A stretch of DNA of 11,471 nt from Actinomycetota bacterium (GTDB lineage: Bacteria; Actinomycetota; Thermoleophilia; UBA2241), in assembly GCA_003132645.1 (NCBI GenBank), contig PKYM01000270.1, positions 11,521 through 22,991 on the forward strand. The letters run 5' to 3'. A program made the translations under genes and the position numbers. Shown here piece after piece: positions 11,449 through 11,471 of this stretch. The notes beneath the pieces were generated by a model, which was given only the letters and a program-made list of their open reading frames with translations, did not search any database and had not been told where the DNA came from. Position 1 is the stretch's first letter; each line of letters begins with the position of its first letter.

Positions 11449-11471
11449 GTGAATGGACTCTCCCACTTAGA
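11449..11471 (+). CDS. moaC: Start of a probable cyclic pyranopterin monophosphate synthase MoaC, cut by the window end
   Basis: Only seven codons are visible, reading M-N-G-L-S-H-L followed by an incomplete GA (Asp or Glu). MoaC proteins commonly begin with a similar L-(S/T)-H-(L/F)-D stretch, and moaC is a frequent neighbour of moaA. The GTG lies 10 nt after the moaA stop, without an SD but with a -10 box at leaderless distance. The assignment rests on a very short match plus context. Confidence 0.5.

Overview
This window looks like chromosomal DNA from a high-GC bacterium, most likely an Actinomycetota-type lineage. The evidence is the roughly 65-70% GC coding DNA, the many GTG starts, the classical order rpsF-ssb-rpsR-rplI-dnaB, and several genes whose -10 box sits 6-7 nt before the start codon (leaderless mRNAs, common in that phylum). 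A deep branch such as Thermoleophilia is a guess I cannot test here. I see no phage, IS, CRISPR, tRNA or rRNA.

Layout. (1) 1-743, minus strand: the 5' part of an exported PQQ-type glucose/sorbosone dehydrogenase that runs off the left edge. (2) 744-1228: a non-coding gap holding a perfect, spacerless 48-bp palindrome at 930-977. (3) 1229-5149, minus strand: a replication/translation operon read from right to left as rpsF (bS6), ssb, rpsR (bS18), rplI (bL9), dnaB and a class IV aminotransferase that overlaps the dnaB end. A good extended -10 promoter lies at 5231-5258 with a foldable leader after it. (4) 5376-6302, minus strand: an orphan, degenerate CpaF/VirB11-type ATPase. (5) 6508-11471, plus strand: a block with a molybdenum flavour. 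It contains a 61-aa Cys-rich protein ending CQLGCF, two different NAD(P)-dependent aldehyde dehydrogenases in tandem, a Mop/TOBE molybdate-binding protein, moaA, and the first codons of what is probably moaC.

How the genes work together. The minus-strand operon supplies the lagging-strand and small-subunit machinery and is tightly packed: an 11-nt overlap, and a stop codon inside the next SD. The plus-strand block combines aldehyde oxidation with molybdopterin biosynthesis (MoaA and MoaC make cyclic pyranopterin phosphate) and oxyanion binding (Mop). This suggests a locus where aldehyde metabolism and molybdenum cofactor supply are co-located, but the link is inferred from neighbourhood only.

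No clearly novel defence or mobile system is present. The unusual points are the 48-bp palindrome, short degenerate tandem repeats in almost every intergenic gap, leaderless promoters of nearly constant geometry, an rpsF start that appears to be ACG (or a mutated ATG), the orphan ATPase, and the small CQLGCF protein.
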